Of a stretch of 64,000 bases of DNA, positions 29,832 to 38,762 are shown piece by piece. Position 1 is the stretch's first letter. Every line of letters begins with the position of its first letter. The notes beneath the pieces are model-generated. The model saw nothing but the letters and a program-made list of their open reading frames with translations, ran no database searches and had not been told where the DNA came from. The position numbers and the translations under genes are program-made. The stretch is from Lysobacter niastensis (lineage in GTDB: Bacteria > Pseudomonadota > Gammaproteobacteria > Xanthomonadales > Xanthomonadaceae), in NCBI RefSeq assembly GCF_015453285.1, contig NZ_JADLZT010000012.1, positions 87,172 through 151,171 of the forward strand, written 5' to 3'.

Positions 29832-31451
29832 ATGAGCCAGCAGGACCCCACCATCGAACGCGACGTCATGGAGTACGACGTCGTCACCGTCGGTGCCGGT
29901 CCGGCCGGTCTGTCGTTCGCCATCCGCCTCAAGCAGCTCAACCCCGAGATCTCGGTCTGCGTGATCGAGAAGGCCTCGACGATCGGCGCCCACATCCTGT
30001 CGGGTGCGGTCATCGAGACCGGCCCGCTCGACGCCCTGCTGCCCAACTGGCGCGACAACCCGCCGCCGATCTGCGTGCCGGTGGTCGAGGACGAGTTCTG
30101 GCTGCTCAGCAAGGCGGGCGGCCGCAAGCTGCCGGTGCCTCCGGGCATGAACAACCATGGCAACGTCATCGTCAGCCTCGGTGCGACGTGCGCCTGGCTG
30201 GCGCCGCAGGCCGAAGCGCTGGGCGTGGAGATCTATCCGGGCTTCGCCGCCGCCGAAACGTTGCACGACGAGACTGGCAAAGTCATTGGCGTGCGCATCG
30301 GCGACATGGGCGTGGCCAGAGACGGTTCGCACAAGCCCGGCTACACGCCCGGCATCGACATCCGCGCCAAGGTCACCGTGCTGGCTGAAGGCGCCCGCGG
30401 CCACCTGACCAAGCGACTGGTCAAACAGTTCAAGCTCGACGCCAACAGCGACCCGCAGGGCTACTCGATCGGCATCAAGGAGCTGTGGCAGGTTCCCGAA
30501 GACCGGGTGACGCCCGGCAAGGTCGTGCACAGCTTCGGCTGGCCAGCCGACACCCAGACCTACGGCGGCAGCTTCCTGTACCACCTGGACAAGGGCCGCA
30601 TCGCCCTGGGCTACGTCAGCGGCCTGGACTACAAGGATCCGGAGTACAAGCCGTGGGAAGCCTTCCAGCAGTGGAAGAACCATCCTTCGGTGAAGGCGCT
30701 GCTCGAAGGCGGAACGATCCTTTCGGCCGGCGCGCGCGCGATCGTCACCGGCGGCTGGCAGTCGCTGCCGAAGGTCGAGATGCCCGGCGCGATGCTGATC
30801 GGCGATACCGCCGGCCTGCTCAACGTTCCCAAGATCAAGGGCACCCACCAGGCAATCCGCTCCGGCATGCTCGCCGCCGAGCACCTGGTCGCGTCGCAGC
30901 TGGCGCCGGAAGGCTTCGATGCGAAGCTGCGTGCATCCGACGCGATGGCCGAGCTCAAGAAGGTCCGCAACATCAAGCCCGGCTTCAAGCGCGGCTTGTG
31001 GTTCGGCATGCTCAACGCTGCGTGGGAAACCATCACCGCCGGCCTGTCGCCGTGGACGCTGAAGAACAAGCCGGACTGGTCGGCGCTGGACAAGGTCGGC
31101 GAGCACGAGCAGCCCAAGCACGATTACCTGGTGCGCACGCTCGCACCGCGTGACCGCCTGCAGGGCGTGTACTTCGCCGCGACCGAGCACGACGAGGACC
31201 AGCCCGTGCACCTGAAGGTGCGCGACACCTCCATCTGCGTGACGCGTTGCGCCGAGGAATACGACAACCCTTGCACCCGCTTCTGTCCCGCCAACGTCTA
31301 CGAGATCGTCAGCGACGAAGGTGGAAAGCGCCTGCAGATCAATGCGGCCAACTGCGTGCACTGCAAGACCTGCGACATCAAGGACCCGTACGAGATCATC
31401 GACTGGGTGACGCCGGAAGGCGGCTCGGGTCCGAACTACCAGAACCTCTGA
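29832..31451 (+). CDS. Electron-transfer flavoprotein:ubiquinone oxidoreductase
   Basis: A 539-residue ETF-QO. It passes electrons from reduced ETF to ubiquinone at the inner membrane, linking acyl-CoA and amino-acid dehydrogenases to respiration. The N-terminal FAD site is VVTVGAGPAGLSFAIRL. A central ubiquinone/membrane region follows, and the C-terminus has a 4Fe-4S domain with cysteines in RFCPANVYE and NCVHCKTCDI. GGS-type spacing and length are normal. The ATG at 29832 follows GCGGAG. Its partners etfB and etfA are 4 kb downstream. Confidence 0.95.
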   Translation: MSQQDPTIERDVMEYDVVTVGAGPAGLSFAIRLKQLNPEISVCVIEKASTIGAHILSGAVIETGPLDALLPNWRDNPPPICVPVVEDEFWLLSKAGGRKLPVPPGMNNHGNVIVSLGATCAWLAPQAEALGVEIYPGFAAAETLHDETGKVIGVRIGDMGVARDGSHKPGYTPGIDIRAKVTVLAEGARGHLTKRLVKQFKLDANSDPQGYSIGIKELWQVPEDRVTPGKVVHSFGWPADTQTYGGSFLYHLDKGRIALGYVSGLDYKDPEYKPWEAFQQWKNHPSVKALLEGGTILSAGARAIVTGGWQSLPKVEMPGAMLIGDTAGLLNVPKIKGTHQAIRSGMLAAEHLVASQLAPEGFDAKLRASDAMAELKKVRNIKPGFKRGLWFGMLNAAWETITAGLSPWTLKNKPDWSALDKVGEHEQPKHDYLVRTLAPRDRLQGVYFAATEHDEDQPVHLKVRDTSICVTRCAEEYDNPCTRFCPANVYEIVSDEGGKRLQINAANCVHCKTCDIKDPYEIIDWVTPEGGSGPNYQNL

Positions 31452-31459
31452 GCAGGAAC

Positions 31460-31490
31460 AAAAAAAGCCGCCAGTAATGGCGGCTTTCTT
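31460..31490. terminator. Terminator after ETF-QO
   Basis: Stem AGCCGCC/GGCGGCT (31466-31472, 31479-31485) with loop AGTAAT, an A-run before and TTCTT after. It is shared with the converging CoA-transferase operon. Confidence 0.88.
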
Positions 31491-31507
31491 GTCAGCGGAG
31501 CCTGCGG

Positions 31508-32134
31508 TCAGGCGAACGCTACGCCCGTCTTCTCGCGCAATTCGTCCTCGCTGACGCCGGGCGCCAGTTCGACCAGCTTCAGGCCGCCTTCGGTCACGTC
31601 CATCACCGCCAGCTCCGTGATGATGCGGTTGACCACGCCGACGCCGGTCAGCGGCAGCGTGCACTGCGGCAGGATCTTGTGTTCGCCGCTCTTGGCGGTG
31701 TGCTCCATCAGCACGACCACGCGCTTGACGCCGGCCACCAGGTCCATCGCGCCGCCCATGCCCTTGACCATCTTGCCGGGCACCATCCAGTTGGCGAGGT
31801 CGCCCTGGTCGGTGACCTGCATCGCACCCAGGATCGCCAGGTCGATATGGCCGCCGCGGATCATCGCGAACGAGTCGTGGCTGCCGAAATAGCTGGCGCC
31901 CGGACGCGCGGTCACGGTCTGCTTGCCGGCATTGATCAGGTCGGCATCGACTTCGGCCTCGGTCGGGAACGGGCCGATGCCGAGCAGGCCGTTCTCGCTC
32001 TGCAGCCACACGTCCATCCCTTCCGGAATGAAGTTGGCCACCAGCGTCGGCAGGCCGATGCCAAGGTTCACGTATGCGCCGTCGGTAAGTTCGCGGGCGG
32101 CGCGCTGCGCCATCTGGTCGCGGGTCCAAGCCAT
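31508..32134 (-). CDS. scoB: 3-oxoacid (succinyl-CoA) CoA-transferase subunit B
   Basis: A 208-residue class I CoA-transferase beta subunit. It starts with [35 protein letters not shown] and has the catalytic glutamate in [10 protein letters not shown] (about residue 51). It moves CoA between succinyl-CoA and acetoacetate or a similar acid. The ATG at 32134 is preferred over an upstream Met, which lies in the spacer after subunit A. In Xanthomonas the homologous pair is called lpsIJ because it lies near the LPS locus, but a direct LPS role is not shown by sequence. Confidence 0.9.
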   Translation of the reverse strand: MAWTRDQMAQRAARELTDGAYVNLGIGLPTLVANFIPEGMDVWLQSENGLLGIGPFPTEAEVDADLINAGKQTVTARPGASYFGSHDSFAMIRGGHIDLAILGAMQVTDQGDLANWMVPGKMVKGMGGAMDLVAGVKRVVVLMEHTAKSGEHKILPQCTLPLTGVGVVNRIITELAVMDVTEGGLKLVELAPGVSEDELREKTGVAFA

Positions 32135-32159
32135 GGTGTCGGGTCCTGTTCTCGTTTGC

Positions 32160-32882
32160 TCAACCGGCGCGCACGGTGCGCTGCTCGATACGCTTTTCGG
32201 CATTGGGGTTGTGGACGATGCGGTCCACGTAGATGCCGGGCAGGTGTACGTGGTCGGGGTCGATATCGCCGACCTCGACGATCTCCTCGACTTCGGCGAT
32301 GCAGATCGCGCCGGCCATCGCGCAGGCCGGATTGAAATTGCGCGCGGTCTTGCGGAACACCAGGTTGCCGGCCTTGTCGGCCTTCCACGCCTTCACCAGC
32401 GACACGTCGGCCTTGAGCGCGGTTTCCATCACGTAGTGGTGGCCGTCGAACTCGCGGGTTTCCTTGCCCTCGGCGACGATGGTGCCGTAACCGGTGCGGG
32501 TGAAGAACGCCGGGATGCCGGCACCGCCAGCGCGCAGGCGCTCGGCGAGCGTGCCCTGCGGGTTGAACTCGAGTTCGAGTTCGCCGGACAGGAACTGGCG
32601 TTCGAACTCCTTGTTCTCGCCGACGTAGGACGAAATCATCTTGTGGATCTGCCTCGTCTGCAGCAGCAGGCCGAGGCCGAAGCCGTCGACGCCGGCGTTG
32701 TTGGAGATCGCCGTCAGCCCTTTCACGCCCGAGTCGCGCAGCGCGACGATCAGCGCCTCCGGGATGCCGCACAGGCCGAACCCGCCGACAGCGAGCGTCT
32801 GGCCATCGGCCACCACGCCCTTCAGCGCCGCCTCGGCACTGGGGTACAACTTCGTCTTGGCACGCGTCGCGGCCTCGGCCAT
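32160..32882 (-). CDS. scoA: 3-oxoacid (succinyl-CoA) CoA-transferase subunit A
   Basis: A 240-residue alpha subunit with the glycine-rich CoA-binding motif [14 protein letters not shown] and the closing [10 protein letters not shown]. It lies 25 bp upstream of subunit B on the same strand, so the two form one operon and one enzyme. The ATG at 32882 follows ACGGAG. It is divergent from the ATP-grasp gene. Confidence 0.92.
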   Translation of the reverse strand: MAEAATRAKTKLYPSAEAALKGVVADGQTLAVGGFGLCGIPEALIVALRDSGVKGLTAISNNAGVDGFGLGLLLQTRQIHKMISSYVGENKEFERQFLSGELELEFNPQGTLAERLRAGGAGIPAFFTRTGYGTIVAEGKETREFDGHHYVMETALKADVSLVKAWKADKAGNLVFRKTARNFNPACAMAGAICIAEVEEIVEVGDIDPDHVHLPGIYVDRIVHNPNAEKRIEQRTVRAG

Positions 32883-32917
32883 GGTCGGCTCCGTCGGGGA
32901 ATCAATGCGAGGCCGGC

Positions 32918-32923
32918 AGTTTA
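32918..32923 (-). promoter_or_regulatory. Candidate -10 box of the scoAB operon
   Basis: TAAACT on the minus strand, 35 bases upstream of the subunit A ATG. No strong -35 was found. Confidence 0.35.
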
Positions 32924-32992
32924 CCCCGCCCCCGTGACGCGCCGCACCGTACTTTCGGGCATGGTGACGCGGCAGGAAGCCGCGACAGCCTC

Positions 32993-32998
32993 TAGACT
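32993..32998 (+). promoter_or_regulatory. Candidate -10 box of a leaderless transcript (ATP-grasp gene)
   Basis: TAGACT ends 6 bases before the ATG at 33005, with no Shine-Dalgarno in between. Transcription would start at or next to the start codon. Confidence 0.45.
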
Positions 32999-33004
32999 TC
33001 GGCC

Positions 33005-33925
33005 ATGCCCCGACTCGCACTCGTCACCGCGATCGCCGCCGCAGGCCTGGACGACGATCTCCCGATCCTGCTCGACGCCTGCACGCGTGCGGGCATCGAC
33101 ACCCAGGTGCGCGCCTGGGACGACCCCAGCGTGGCCTGGGGACGTTTCGATGCGGCGCTGTTGCGCTCGCCCTGGGATTACGTCGACCGCCTGCCGGAGT
33201 TCATTGACTGGTGCACACGGGTGTCCGCGCAAAGCCGGCTGATCAATCCATTGCCGGTGGTGCGCTGGAACACGGACAAGCACTACCTCGCCGATCTTGC
33301 TGCACGCGGCGTGGCCGTGGTGCCTACGCGATTCGTCGAGCCCGACGCTGAGCCGCTGCCGGTGCTGCAGGGGTTTCTGGCTGCCCATGCCGAAGCCGCC
33401 GAGTTCGTGGTGAAGCCCGCGGTCGGCGCGGGCTCGCGCGATGCGCAGCGCTATTCGCGCGAGCAGGAATTCGCTGCCGCCAACCACATCGCGCGCCTGC
33501 TGGACGCAGAGCGCAGCGTGATGCTGCAGCCGTACCTTTCCTCCGTCGACCACGACGGCGAAACCGCGCTGATGTTCCTCGCTGGCACGTTCAGCCACGC
33601 GATCAGGAAGGGTCCGCTGCTGCGGCCGGACGAGGGACCGACCTCGCATCTGTTCGCTGCCGAGGCCATCACCGCACGTACGCCGCGCGATGACGAACGC
33701 GCGCTCGCCGAACGCGTCATCGCCGCCGCGAAGGAGCAGCTGCGCCTGCAGACGCCGCTGCTCTATGCACGCGTGGACCTGATCCGCGACGGCGAAGGCG
33801 AACCGTGCCTGCTGGAACTGGAGCTGTGCGAGCCGTCGCTGTTCCTGGCCCATGGCGGCGACAGCGCCGACCGGCTGGCCGCATTGCTGGCAGACGCGCT
33901 CGCCACGAACGCGTCCGCCGCCTGA
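33005..33925 (+). CDS. ATP-grasp (RimK/glutathione synthetase-like) ligase of unknown substrate
   Basis: A 306-residue protein. The N-terminal half looks like a pre-ATP-grasp domain ([18 protein letters not shown]). The ATP-grasp core includes [17 protein letters not shown] (about 137-153), the glutamine/hydrophobic strand [22 protein letters not shown] and the metal-binding end [27 protein letters not shown]. It resembles RimK-like and cycloserine-type (DcsG) ligases, which join an amino acid or peptide carboxylate to an amine. It stands alone between scoAB and xanB. The substrate cannot be told from sequence. Confidence 0.75.
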   Translation: MPRLALVTAIAAAGLDDDLPILLDACTRAGIDTQVRAWDDPSVAWGRFDAALLRSPWDYVDRLPEFIDWCTRVSAQSRLINPLPVVRWNTDKHYLADLAARGVAVVPTRFVEPDAEPLPVLQGFLAAHAEAAEFVVKPAVGAGSRDAQRYSREQEFAAANHIARLLDAERSVMLQPYLSSVDHDGETALMFLAGTFSHAIRKGPLLRPDEGPTSHLFAAEAITARTPRDDERALAERVIAAAKEQLRLQTPLLYARVDLIRDGEGEPCLLELELCEPSLFLAHGGDSADRLAALLADALATNASAA

Positions 33926-33935
33926 TCGTCACGCG

Positions 33936-35348
33936 TCAGGAGCGCCCGTACACGTCCTCGAGACGGACGATGTCGTCCTCGCCGAGGTAGTGGCCCGACT
34001 GCACTTCGATCAATTCGACCGGCTCGGTGCCACGGTTGCGCAGACGATGCACGCTGCCCAGCGGGATGTACGTGCTCTCGTTCTCGTGCAGGTCGAATAC
34101 CTTGTCGTCGCAGGTGACCTCGGCCACGCCGGACACCACGATCCAGTGCTCGGCGCGGTGCGCATGCTTCTGCAGGCTCAGTGCAGCGCCGGGCTTGACC
34201 ACGATCTTCTTGACCTGGAAGCGCGACCCTACGCCGATCGAGTCGTAGCTGCCCCACGGCCGGTAAACGCGGCGATGGAACAGGTGCTCGGTGCGGCCCG
34301 CGGCCTTGAGCCGGTCGACGACGGCCTTGACGTCCTGTACGCGGTCCTTTCGCGCCACCAGCGTGGCGTCGGCGGTATCGACGATCACCAGGTCCTCGAC
34401 ACCGATCGTCGCGATCATGCGCCGGTCGGATGCGCGCACCAGGCTGTCGCGGGTGTCGACCGCGATCACGTCACCTTCGTATCGGTTGCCGTCGCCATCG
34501 CGTTCGGCCACCGACCACAACGACGACCACGAACCGATGTCGCTCCAGCCGCAGCTGACCGGCACGACAGCCGCGCGGCTGGTCTTCTCCATCACCGCGT
34601 AGTCGATCGAATCGCTGGGGCTGGCCGCGAACGCGTCGCGATCGATGCGCATGAAGTCGAGGTCGGCCTTGGACGAGGCATACGCTGCCTGCGCCGCCTG
34701 CAGGATCGCGGGCGCATGCTGTGCGAGTTCGTCCAGGTAACGCCGGGCTCGGAAGAGGAACATGCCGGAGTTCCAGGCATAGACGCCTTCGGCGACATAG
34801 CGCTCGGCGGTGGCGAGATCGGGCTTCTCGACGAATCGCTGCACCCGGTAGCCGCCTTCGCCAAGGCCTTCGCCGCGCAGGATGTAGCCGTAGCCGGTCT
34901 CGGCGTAGTCCGGCGTAATGCCGAACGTCACCAGCCAGCCATCCTCGGCCAGCCGCGCCGCCGCGGACACGGCTTCGCGGAAGGCGGTTTCGTCGGCGAT
35001 CAGGTGGTCGGCCGGCATCACCAGGAGGGTTGCCTCCGGATCCCTGGCCAGCACGTGCAGCGCCGCCAGCGCGATGGCCGGCGCGGTACTGCGTGCCACC
35101 GGCTCGAGCAGGATGCCGCCGCTGGCGATCCCCACTGCCTGCAACTGCTCACCCACCATGAAGCGATGCTCCTCGCTGCACACGGTGACCGGCGGCTGTG
35201 CCGCGGGCAGCTGGTTCGCCCGCTGCACGGTCTCCTGGTAGAGCGAGTGGTCGCCCATCAACGCCAGGAACTGCTTGGGCTGGTTCTGCCGCGATAGCGG
35301 CCAGAGCCGGGTGCCGCTGCCGCCGCTCAGGATCACCGGATGAAGCAT
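33936..35348 (-). CDS. xanB: Mannose-1-phosphate guanylyltransferase / mannose-6-phosphate isomerase
   Basis: A 470-residue type II bifunctional enzyme. The N-terminal GMP pyrophosphorylase domain has the nucleotide-binding motif ILSGGSGTRLWPLSR and FVEKPDLATAERYV. The C-terminal cupin (about 350-470) has the isomerase zinc motif in QKHAHRAEHWIVVSGVAEV. It makes GDP-mannose for LPS and exopolysaccharide. In Xanthomonas it pairs with xanA (PMM/PGM), but no xanA is present here. The ATG at 35348 follows GCGGAG. It ends 11 bp from the ATP-grasp stop codon, convergently. Confidence 0.95.
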   Translation of the reverse strand: MLHPVILSGGSGTRLWPLSRQNQPKQFLALMGDHSLYQETVQRANQLPAAQPPVTVCSEEHRFMVGEQLQAVGIASGGILLEPVARSTAPAIALAALHVLARDPEATLLVMPADHLIADETAFREAVSAAARLAEDGWLVTFGITPDYAETGYGYILRGEGLGEGGYRVQRFVEKPDLATAERYVAEGVYAWNSGMFLFRARRYLDELAQHAPAILQAAQAAYASSKADLDFMRIDRDAFAASPSDSIDYAVMEKTSRAAVVPVSCGWSDIGSWSSLWSVAERDGDGNRYEGDVIAVDTRDSLVRASDRRMIATIGVEDLVIVDTADATLVARKDRVQDVKAVVDRLKAAGRTEHLFHRRVYRPWGSYDSIGVGSRFQVKKIVVKPGAALSLQKHAHRAEHWIVVSGVAEVTCDDKVFDLHENESTYIPLGSVHRLRNRGTEPVELIEVQSGHYLGEDDIVRLEDVYGRS

Positions 35349-35464
35349 TTCGACTCCGCATGGGGACTGCGGGCGCAAGGTTAACGGATTGGGCGCGGCT
35401 CCACCCGGGCATCCGGCCCGATTCAGCCAGCCCCTATTCGCCTGCGTAGGGCCCCTCACTCCGC

Positions 35465-35470
35465 TAGAAT
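35465..35470 (+). promoter_or_regulatory. Candidate -10 box of etfBA
   Basis: TAGAAT lies inside a small inverted repeat CCGCTA-GAAT-TAGCGG (35461-35476), 52 bases before the etfB ATG. No good -35 was seen. Confidence 0.4.
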
Positions 35471-35522
35471 TAGCGGTTCTCGGCCTCAGTGCCGCGCATC
35501 CCCCCAAAGGAATCCCCGAACG

Positions 35523-36269
35523 ATGAAGATCCTCGTCGGTTACAAGCGCGTCGTGGACTACAACGTCCGCATCCAGGTGAAGCCTGACGGCTCCGGCGTG
35601 GTCACGGACGGCGTCAAGCTGTCGGCCAACCCGTTCGACGAAATCGCGCTCGAAGAAGCCCTTCGCCTGCGTGACAAGGGCATCGTCACCGAAGTCGTGG
35701 TCGCCACGATCGCGCCGGCCGACGCCCAGGCCCACCTGCGCAACGGGCTGGCGATGGGCGCCAACCGCGCCATCCATGTCGTCACCGATCAGCCGATCCA
35801 GCCGCTGACCGCCGCGCGCACCCTGCTCAAGCTGATCGAGAAGGAGCAGCCGGACCTGGTCATCCTCGGCAAGCAGGCCATCGACGACGACGCCAACCAG
35901 ACCGGCCAGATGCTGGCCACGCTGTGGGGCCGCCCGCAGGCGACGTTCGCCTCCAAGCTCGAGGTCGCCGGCGGCAAGGCCACCGTGACCCGCGAGGTCG
36001 ACGCAGGCCTGGAAACGCTGGAAGTCGACCTGCCGGCCGTGGTCACCACCGACCTGCGCCTCAACGAGCCGCGCTTCATCAAGCTGCCGGACATCATGAA
36101 GGCCAAGAGCAAGCCGATGGAAACGCTCAACTTCACCGACCTCGGCGTCGATACGGGCGACACGCTCAAGACCACCCACTACGCACCGCCGGCCAAGCGC
36201 AGCAAGGGCGTGATGGTGAAGGACGCGGCCGAACTGGTCGCCGCACTCAAGGCTAAGGGGCTGCTGTGA
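35523..36269 (+). CDS. etfB: Electron-transfer flavoprotein beta subunit
   Basis: A 248-residue ETF beta subunit that binds AMP and holds the dehydrogenase recognition loop. It starts with MKILVGYKRVVDYNVRIQVKPDGSGV and has NPFDEIALEEALRLRDKG and the recognition-loop-type EVDLPAVVTTDLRLNEPRFIKLPDIMKAKSK. Its stop overlaps the etfA start (TGATG). In Xanthomonas etfA marks one border of the LPS locus. Confidence 0.96.
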   Translation: MKILVGYKRVVDYNVRIQVKPDGSGVVTDGVKLSANPFDEIALEEALRLRDKGIVTEVVVATIAPADAQAHLRNGLAMGANRAIHVVTDQPIQPLTAARTLLKLIEKEQPDLVILGKQAIDDDANQTGQMLATLWGRPQATFASKLEVAGGKATVTREVDAGLETLEVDLPAVVTTDLRLNEPRFIKLPDIMKAKSKPMETLNFTDLGVDTGDTLKTTHYAPPAKRSKGVMVKDAAELVAALKAKGLL

Positions 36270-37210
36270 TGAGCAAGGTACTGATCGTCGCCGAACACCT
36301 GGACGGCAAGCTGAACCCCTCGACCGCCAAGTGCGTGTCCGCCGCGCAGGCGCTGAAGGCCGACAGCATCGACATCGTCGTGCTGGCCGCCGAACCGGCC
36401 GCTGTCGCCGCCGAAGCCGCGCAGATCGCGGGCGTCGGCAAGGTGCTGGCTGTGGCCAGCGCCGCCAACGCGAACGCCATCGCCCAGGTGCAGGCACCGC
36501 AGGTGGCCAAGCTCGCTGCCGGCTACAGCCATGTCTTCGGCCCCAGCACCACGTTCGGCAAGGACCTGATGCCGTGTGTCGCCGCGCTGCTGGGCGTCGC
36601 CCAGGTGTCCGACGTGATGGCGGTGGAAGGCAGCCACACCTTCAAGCGCCCGATCTACGCCGGCAACGCCATCGTCACCGTCGAGGCCCCGGCCGACCAC
36701 ACCGTCGTCGCCACCGTGCGCACCGCGTCGTGGCCGGAGGCTGCGAAGGGCGGCAGCGCCGCGGTCGAATCCGCGTCGGTCGAAGCCGCCCTGCCGTCGC
36801 ACACCCGTTACGTCGGCCTGGCCGCCGGCAAGTCCGACCGCCCCGACCTGCAGAGCGCGCGCCGCGTCGTCTCGGGCGGTCGCGGCGTCGGCTCGGCCGA
36901 GAACTTCAAGGTCATCTACAACCTCGCCGACAAGCTCGGTGCCGCGGTCGGCGCGTCGCGCGCTGCTGTCGATGCCGGTTACGTGCCGAACGAACTGCAG
37001 GTCGGCCAGACCGGCAAGATCATCGCCCCTGAGCTGTACATCGCCGTCGGTATCTCCGGCGCGATCCAGCACCTGACCGGCATCAAGGACGCCGGCACGA
37101 TCGTGGCCATCAACAAGGACAGCGATGCGCCGATCTTCGAGATCGCCGACATCGGGCTGGTGGGCGATCTGTTCACGCTGCTGCCTGAAGTGGAAAAGGC
37201 GTTGGCGTGA
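36269..37210 (+). CDS. etfA: Electron-transfer flavoprotein alpha subunit
   Basis: A 313-residue ETF alpha subunit. The C-terminal FAD domain is complete ([58 protein letters not shown]). It forms a heterodimer with EtfB and feeds electrons to the ETF-QO encoded upstream. ATG 36269 is chosen over the adjacent GTG at 36266. It is the last conserved gene before the variable polysaccharide locus. Confidence 0.96.
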   Translation: MSKVLIVAEHLDGKLNPSTAKCVSAAQALKADSIDIVVLAAEPAAVAAEAAQIAGVGKVLAVASAANANAIAQVQAPQVAKLAAGYSHVFGPSTTFGKDLMPCVAALLGVAQVSDVMAVEGSHTFKRPIYAGNAIVTVEAPADHTVVATVRTASWPEAAKGGSAAVESASVEAALPSHTRYVGLAAGKSDRPDLQSARRVVSGGRGVGSAENFKVIYNLADKLGAAVGASRAAVDAGYVPNELQVGQTGKIIAPELYIAVGISGAIQHLTGIKDAGTIVAINKDSDAPIFEIADIGLVGDLFTLLPEVEKALA

Positions 37211-37218
37211 CGTGTGCC

Positions 37219-37258
37219 GCATTCCGGCGGGACGTGGGTTACGTCCTGCCGGAAATGC
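37219..37258. repeat. Long imperfect hairpin after etfA
   Basis: Arms GCATTCCGGCGGGACGT and ACGTCCTGCCGGAAATGC pair over about 17 bp with one bulge around a GGGTT loop. There is no U-run directly after it. It could end the etfBA message or act in the leader of the polysaccharide operon. Confidence 0.7.
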
Positions 37259-37292
37259 GCGATGCCCGTTGATAAAATGTTTTCTTGCAGGC

Positions 37293-37310
37293 GGCCAGCC
37301 AATGCTGGCC
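37293..37310 (+). repeat. Leader hairpin before the polysaccharide operon
   Basis: A perfect stem GGCCAGC/GCTGGCC with loop CAAT, 15 bases before the start codon at 37326 and next to the ribosome binding site AAGGGGAG. A TAAAAT box (37273-37278) lies just upstream and may be the -10 of this operon. Confidence 0.55.
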
Positions 37311-37325
37311 GAAGGGGAGCAAGTG

Positions 37326-38762
37326 ATGGAGCACGGTAACCGCCCGGGGTCGGAAAACGTGGCGCTGTGCGTGGATCTGGACGGCACGCTGCTGAGATCG
37401 GATGTGCTGTACGAATCCCTGCTGGCGTTGCTCAGCCGGAACCCGCTCTACCTCTTTCTGCTCCCATTCTGGCTGTTGCGCGGCAAGGCCGCGCTCAAGC
37501 ACGAGATTGCGTCCCGGGTCGAACTCGATCCGGCAACGCTTCCTTACGACGAACGCCTGGTCTCGCTGCTGCGCGAAACGAAGGCGCGCCCGCGCGTGCT
37601 GTGTACGGCCACCAATGCCAAGTTCGCCCATCACATCGCCCAGCACCTGGGCGTGTTCGATCAGGTGCTGGCCAGCGACGGCCAGCTGAACCTGTCCGGG
37701 CATCGCAAGGCCTCGGCACTGGTCGAGCGCTTCGGCGAACGCGGCTTCGATTACGCCGGCAATGAGAGCATCGACCTCGACGTCTGGTCGCGTTCGCGTG
37801 GCGCCTGGGTCGTCAATGGACCGGAATCCCTCGCGCGCCGCGCCGCGCAGGTGACGACCGTCGACAGGCACTTGCCGGCACGGCGCGGCAACCTGAATAC
37901 CTGGATCAAGGCGATCCGGGTCCACCAGTGGCTGAAGAACCTGCTTGTGTTCCTGCCGCTGCTGGCATCGCATCGCTTCTATGACGCAGCCTCCGTGGCC
38001 CAGACCGGCATCGCTTTCCTGGCGTTCGGACTGTGCGCGTCGGGCGTCTACGTGCTCAACGACCTGCTGGACCTGCCTTCGGACCGGCGTCATCCGCGCA
38101 AGCGGTTGCGTGCATTCGCGGCCGGCGCACTGCCCTTGCTGCACGGCCTGGTGGCCGCACCGATGCTGACCTTGGCGGGCTTTGCGCTCGCCTGGCTGGT
38201 GGGTCCGTTGTTCGCGCTTGTCCTTGCCGGCTACTACGTGATGACGCTCGCCTACTCGCTGCGGCTCAAGCGCGTGGTGATGGTGGACGTGGTGGTGCTC
38301 GCGGGCCTGTACACGATCCGCATCATCGGCGGCGCAGCGGCCATCGACTCGCCGCTTTCGTTCTGGCTGCTGGCCTTCTCGATGTTCATTTTCCTCAGCC
38401 TGGCCATGCTCAAGCGCTATACCGAGCTTGCGGCGATGCTGGCCAACGGCCAGGAGAAAGCCAGCGGCCGCGGATACGCAGTGGACGACCTGCCATTGAT
38501 CCAGTCGCTCGGCGCCGCCAGCGGTTACCTCGCCGTGCTCGTCTTCGCGCTCTACATCAACAGCCCCGAGAGCATCGCGCTCTACGGTCGTCCGCAAGTG
38601 CTGTGGTTGATCTGCCCGATGCTGCTCTACTGGATCAGCCGCGCATGGATCAAGGCGCATCGGGGCGGCATGGACGATGACCCGGTGGTGTTCGCGGTGA
38701 CCGATCGGGTCAGCCAGATCGTCATCGCCATCTGCGGCCTGCTGGTGCTGGGCGCGATCTGA
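37326..38762 (+). CDS. HAD phosphatase-UbiA prenyltransferase fusion (decaprenyl-phosphate phosphoribosyltransferase-like)
   Basis: A 478-residue fusion. Residues 1-175 are a HAD phosphatase (D17 and D19 in VDLDGTLL; Thr in CTATNA; Lys in GHRKASAL; motif IV is [12 protein letters not shown], with Asn at the usual first Asp). Residues about 195-478 are a UbiA prenyltransferase with eight or nine helices and the first Asp-rich motif [18 protein letters not shown] (N245). The UbiA half is the type that joins PRPP to polyprenyl phosphate (mycobacterial Rv3806c). The HAD half could then remove the 5-phosphate. The next two genes match the last two steps of polyprenyl-phosphate arabinose synthesis. 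The ATG follows AAGGGGAG; the stop overlaps the next start (TGATG). Confidence 0.85.
   Translation: MEHGNRPGSENVALCVDLDGTLLRSDVLYESLLALLSRNPLYLFLLPFWLLRGKAALKHEIASRVELDPATLPYDERLVSLLRETKARPRVLCTATNAKFAHHIAQHLGVFDQVLASDGQLNLSGHRKASALVERFGERGFDYAGNESIDLDVWSRSRGAWVVNGPESLARRAAQVTTVDRHLPARRGNLNTWIKAIRVHQWLKNLLVFLPLLASHRFYDAASVAQTGIAFLAFGLCASGVYVLNDLLDLPSDRRHPRKRLRAFAAGALPLLHGLVAAPMLTLAGFALAWLVGPLFALVLAGYYVMTLAYSLRLKRVVMVDVVVLAGLYTIRIIGGAAAIDSPLSFWLLAFSMFIFLSLAMLKRYTELAAMLANGQEKASGRGYAVDDLPLIQSLGAASGYLAVLVFALYINSPESIALYGRPQVLWLICPMLLYWISRAWIKAHRGGMDDDPVVFAVTDRVSQIVIAICGLLVLGAI

Noticed and set aside
37260..37325. JUMPstart/ops element for RfaH before the polysaccharide operon
   Set aside because: No GGCGGTAGCGT-like sequence is present. 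The GGCGGCCAGCC similarity is just part of a hairpin.
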